From Flavobacteriaceae bacterium (lineage in GTDB: Bacteria; Bacteroidota; Bacteroidia; Flavobacteriales; Flavobacteriaceae): a DNA stretch of 7,896 nt. The notes beneath the pieces are model-generated. The model saw only the letters and a program-made list of their open reading frames with translations. It did not search any database and was not told the DNA's origin. Positions within the stretch are counted from its first letter, which is position 1. Every line of letters starts with the position of its first letter. Shown here in pieces: positions 5,898 through 7,896 of the stretch. Location of the stretch: positions 1 to 7,896 of the forward strand of contig JABDLH010000302.1 in NCBI GenBank assembly GCA_013003145.1. The letters are read 5' to 3'. Both the position numbers and the translations under genes were made by a program.

Positions 5898-7896
5898 TTA
5901 TTCTACCACCCAAGCAAATGCCTCGGCGGAAACCTGGGTTCCCCCGGAGTAATCACCGTCTGCAACAGCATCCTGCCCGTCTATTTGCACATTAGCGAGC
6001 GCTCCTCCATCCCTCATGTCTACGATAGTAGCATAGCCTTCCAGGTACAGGTTAGTAATCGTTGCACCGGATTCCTTTTTAAACTGTAGTGCGGTTCCAT
6101 TCTCGGTAGAAATTGCCGTAAAGTTGGTAAGGGTAGGGTTACCGTTTATACCATCTGCCTCTACTGCGGTAGAGAAACCCTGAATGGTATGCATAACCCT
6201 TGTATTAGTCAGGGACCCGTTCCATCCCTCGGTCCAGTCAACCGCATCATCTTCGTTATTTTTCAGGTAAAAATTTGAAGCACTTACCGTTCCTCCAAAG
6301 AATTCAACCCCGTCATCTGTCCCATTAAGGATGGCGACATTATCAATTGTGGTTCCTGATCCAACCGCATAGAGGGTTAATCCATTGTATTGCGATTCTG
6401 CATTGATCTGGGCACCGGCGTAGTTGATCACCAGGTAGCTGATAGATCCGGAATTATCTTCATTATTGTTTCCTCCGTAAGTGAAACCACCTACTTCAGC
6501 CACGGCATCAACTCCTTCGGTAGTTTCCGCGTCTCCTAGGATCACAAGGCCTCCCCAGTCACCGGGCATACGATTGGTAGAACTCATCACAACAGGATCT
6601 TGTTCTGTTCCCTGTATGTCGATCTGGGCGCCTTTCTTCACCACGATATAGGTGTCTGTAGAAGCACCACCATCAGCGTCTGCAATAATGTTAGTTCCTG
6701 CGGGTATCGTCAGTTTCGCCGGGGCCTCAACACTCATGCTGCCGCTTAGACGGTAGATCTTATTGGCGTCCAGGGTCAAATCTGCAGTTACCGAAGAGGG
6801 TAGGGCCTCTGTCTGAACATCAATATTTGAACCTACCCAGGCAAAGGTTGATATATTTACGGTTGCATCCTCCAAATAGGTCTTCGTAGGATCGGCATCC
6901 TGCCCTTCGATCTGGATATTCGCCAGAGGTCCGTTATCCCTCATGTCTACAGACCTAACATACCCGGTTAAAGAAAGACCGGTGATGGTAGCTCCTGATT
7001 CTTTTTTGAACTGCAGTGCTGTTCCGCCTTCAGTGGATACAGCGGTAAGGTTGACAATGCTTGGATTATTGTTCACTCCATCCGCCTCTACCACAGTTGA
7101 GAATCCGGCTATAGTGTGCAATACGTAGGCATTGGTAACGGTCCCATTCCATCCTTCGGTCCAGTCTATGGCATCGTCCTCGTTATTCTCCAGGTAAAGG
7201 TTGGTTACGCTCACAGCTCCGCCGAAAAATTCGACTCCGTCGTCCGTGCCATTCAGGATCCCCACATTATTGATGCTTGTTCCTGAACCTACGGCATAAA
7301 GGGTGAGCCCGTTATATTGTGATTCGGCATTGATCTGTGCCCCGGCATTTTCTATAACCAGGTAACTGATGCTTCCCGAACTGTCCTCGTTGTCTGATCC
7401 TCCGTAGACGATTCCACCAACTTCGGCTACAGCATCCACGCCTTCGGTGGTTACCCCGTTCCCGGCGATGACCAATCCACCCCAATCCCCGGCTTGACCG
7501 TTCTGGGACGTCATGACCACTGGGTTACTGGCGGTACCTTCAATATTGATGGTCGCTCCTTTTTGTACCACGATGTATTTGTCCGTACCTGTCTGGGAAT
7601 TAATTGTAGTTCCCGCAGGAATGGTCAGTGTAACTCCTGATGCTATACTGTAGGTGCCGGTAAGTGTATAGGTCTGGGACGCATCCAGGGTGCGATCTTC
7701 GTCCTGGCTGCCATTTAAATTGGTACTGTCTTCAGAAGTACAGCTGTTAGCGCAAGTGCCTCCGCAGTCCACACCGGTTTCGCTTCCGTTCTGTATCCCG
7801 TCGGAACAAGTGGCCTGGGTTACGGGATCTACCGTAGTGTCGTCACTGCTGCAGCTAGTAAGTGCAATGGCACCCAATAGGGTTAAGGCCAGGGCT
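5898..7896 (-). CDS. Surface lipoprotein with two duplicated beta-helix-like halves (5' end outside window)
   Basis: The gene is cut by the right edge. The reading frame stays open to the last base as ALALTLLGAIALTSC, the hydrophobic core and lipobox (LTSC) of a lipoprotein signal peptide, so the TTG at 7877 is not the real start. The lipid-bearing Cys is followed by SSDD, which resembles the acidic export signal that sends Bacteroidota lipoproteins to the cell surface. Counting from the TTG codon, a Cys-rich motif C-SDGIQNGSETGVDCGGTC follows at 24-42, with a further Cys at 46. Two tandem halves come next (about 63-349 and 367-659). Each has an IPAGT strand block, GDWGGLVI, NGLTLYAVGSG, TDDGVEFFGG, NNEDD..DWTEGWNG and GTALQFKKESGATIT. 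Acidic clusters could bind calcium. Similar proteins occur beside TonB-dependent receptors and are sometimes named 'multidrug transporter', which this sequence does not support. No C-terminal type IX secretion domain is seen. Function unknown. Confidence 0.85.
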   Translation of the reverse strand, partial: ALALTLLGAIALTSCSSDDTTVDPVTQATCSDGIQNGSETGVDCGGTCANSCTSEDSTNLNGSQDEDRTLDASQTYTLTGTYSIASGVTLTIPAGTTINSQTGTDKYIVVQKGATINIEGTASNPVVMTSQNGQAGDWGGLVIAGNGVTTEGVDAVAEVGGIVYGGSDNEDSSGSISYLVIENAGAQINAESQYNGLTLYAVGSGTSINNVGILNGTDDGVEFFGGAVSVTNLYLENNEDDAIDWTEGWNGTVTNAYVLHTIAGFSTVVEADGVNNNPSIVNLTAVSTEGGTALQFKKESGATITGLSLTGYVRSVDMRDNGPLANIQIEGQDADPTKTYLEDATVNISTFAWVGSNIDVQTEALPSSVTADLTLDANKIYRLSGSMSVEAPAKLTIPAGTNIIADADGGASTDTYIVVKKGAQIDIQGTEQDPVVMSSTNRMPGDWGGLVILGDAETTEGVDAVAEVGGFTYGGNNNEDNSGSISYLVINYAGAQINAESQYNGLTLYAVGSGTTIDNVAILNGTDDGVEFFGGTVSASNFYLKNNEDDAVDWTEGWNGSLTNTRVMHTIQGFSTAVEADGINGNPTLTNFTAISTENGTALQFKKESGATITNLYLEGYATIVDMRDGGALANVQIDGQDAVADGDYSGGTQVSAEAFAWVVE
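5901..7691 (-). repeat. Internal tandem duplication within the lipoprotein gene
   Basis: The half encoded at 7691-6831 and the half at 6779-5901 align end to end with an offset of about 305-309 codons. By eye roughly three-quarters of residues match over the core 160, and runs such as GAQINAESQYNGLTLYAVGSG are unchanged. A short linker (about 350-366) joins them. The duplication is old enough for many synonymous differences, so it is not an assembly artefact. Confidence 0.85.

Noticed and set aside
7877..7877. TTG at 7877 as the start of the lipoprotein
   Set aside because: The frame stays open upstream and encodes the hydrophobic core of a signal peptide (ALALTLL). Starting at 7877 would leave too short a signal peptide, so the real start is beyond the window.

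Overview
The window looks like a chromosome segment of a member of the Bacteroidota, most likely a marine-type flavobacterium. The evidence is: a TAnnTTTG-type promoter element before nadD, weak Shine-Dalgarno sequences, a lipoprotein with an acidic run just after the lipobox cysteine, the Cys-rich 'CxDGIxNGxExGVDCGG' surface-protein motif, MORN-2 and PepSY-like small exported proteins, and a PiT transporter with a long PhoU-like tail. Nothing suggests a phage, integrase, insertion sequence, CRISPR array, tRNA or rRNA.

Layout. Positions 1-138 hold a REP-like palindromic element and a promoter before nadD (139-723, +), which encodes an NAD-biosynthesis enzyme. Facing it is a small exported PepSY-like protein (813-1319, -) with its own promoter and terminator. 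Next comes a leftward pair: an outer-membrane phosphate-selective-type porin (3888-5090, -) followed after 65 nt by a 766-residue PiT phosphate transporter with a PhoU-like C-terminal domain (1521-3821, -), closed by a strong terminator at about 1460-1497. To the right is a 378-bp non-coding region (5091-5468). Beyond it lie a rightward exported MORN-2 protein (5469-5828, +) and a leftward lipoprotein made of two near-identical beta-helix-like halves (5898 to the window edge, -). A bidirectional terminator separates these last two.

The most interesting part is the porin/PiT control region. Two clusters of 7-mers (consensus about TTnACAT) at exact 11-bp period lie upstream of the porin, both reading toward it. 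This is the 7+4 layout of a Pho box. One cluster ends 8 nt before a candidate -7 element next to the porin start. The second lies about 250 bp further up. Between them sits a leftward intrinsic terminator with no gene to terminate. That suggests either a short non-coding RNA (roughly 5365 to 5170, -) or an attenuated long leader. The same stretch carries a 10-nt sequence perfectly complementary to the porin 5' leader just before its start codon.

Working model, partly inference: under phosphate limitation a PhoB-type regulator turns on porin and PiT, giving a matched route for phosphate through outer and inner membranes. The PhoU-like tail would tune transport, and a possible small RNA or leader would adjust porin expression.
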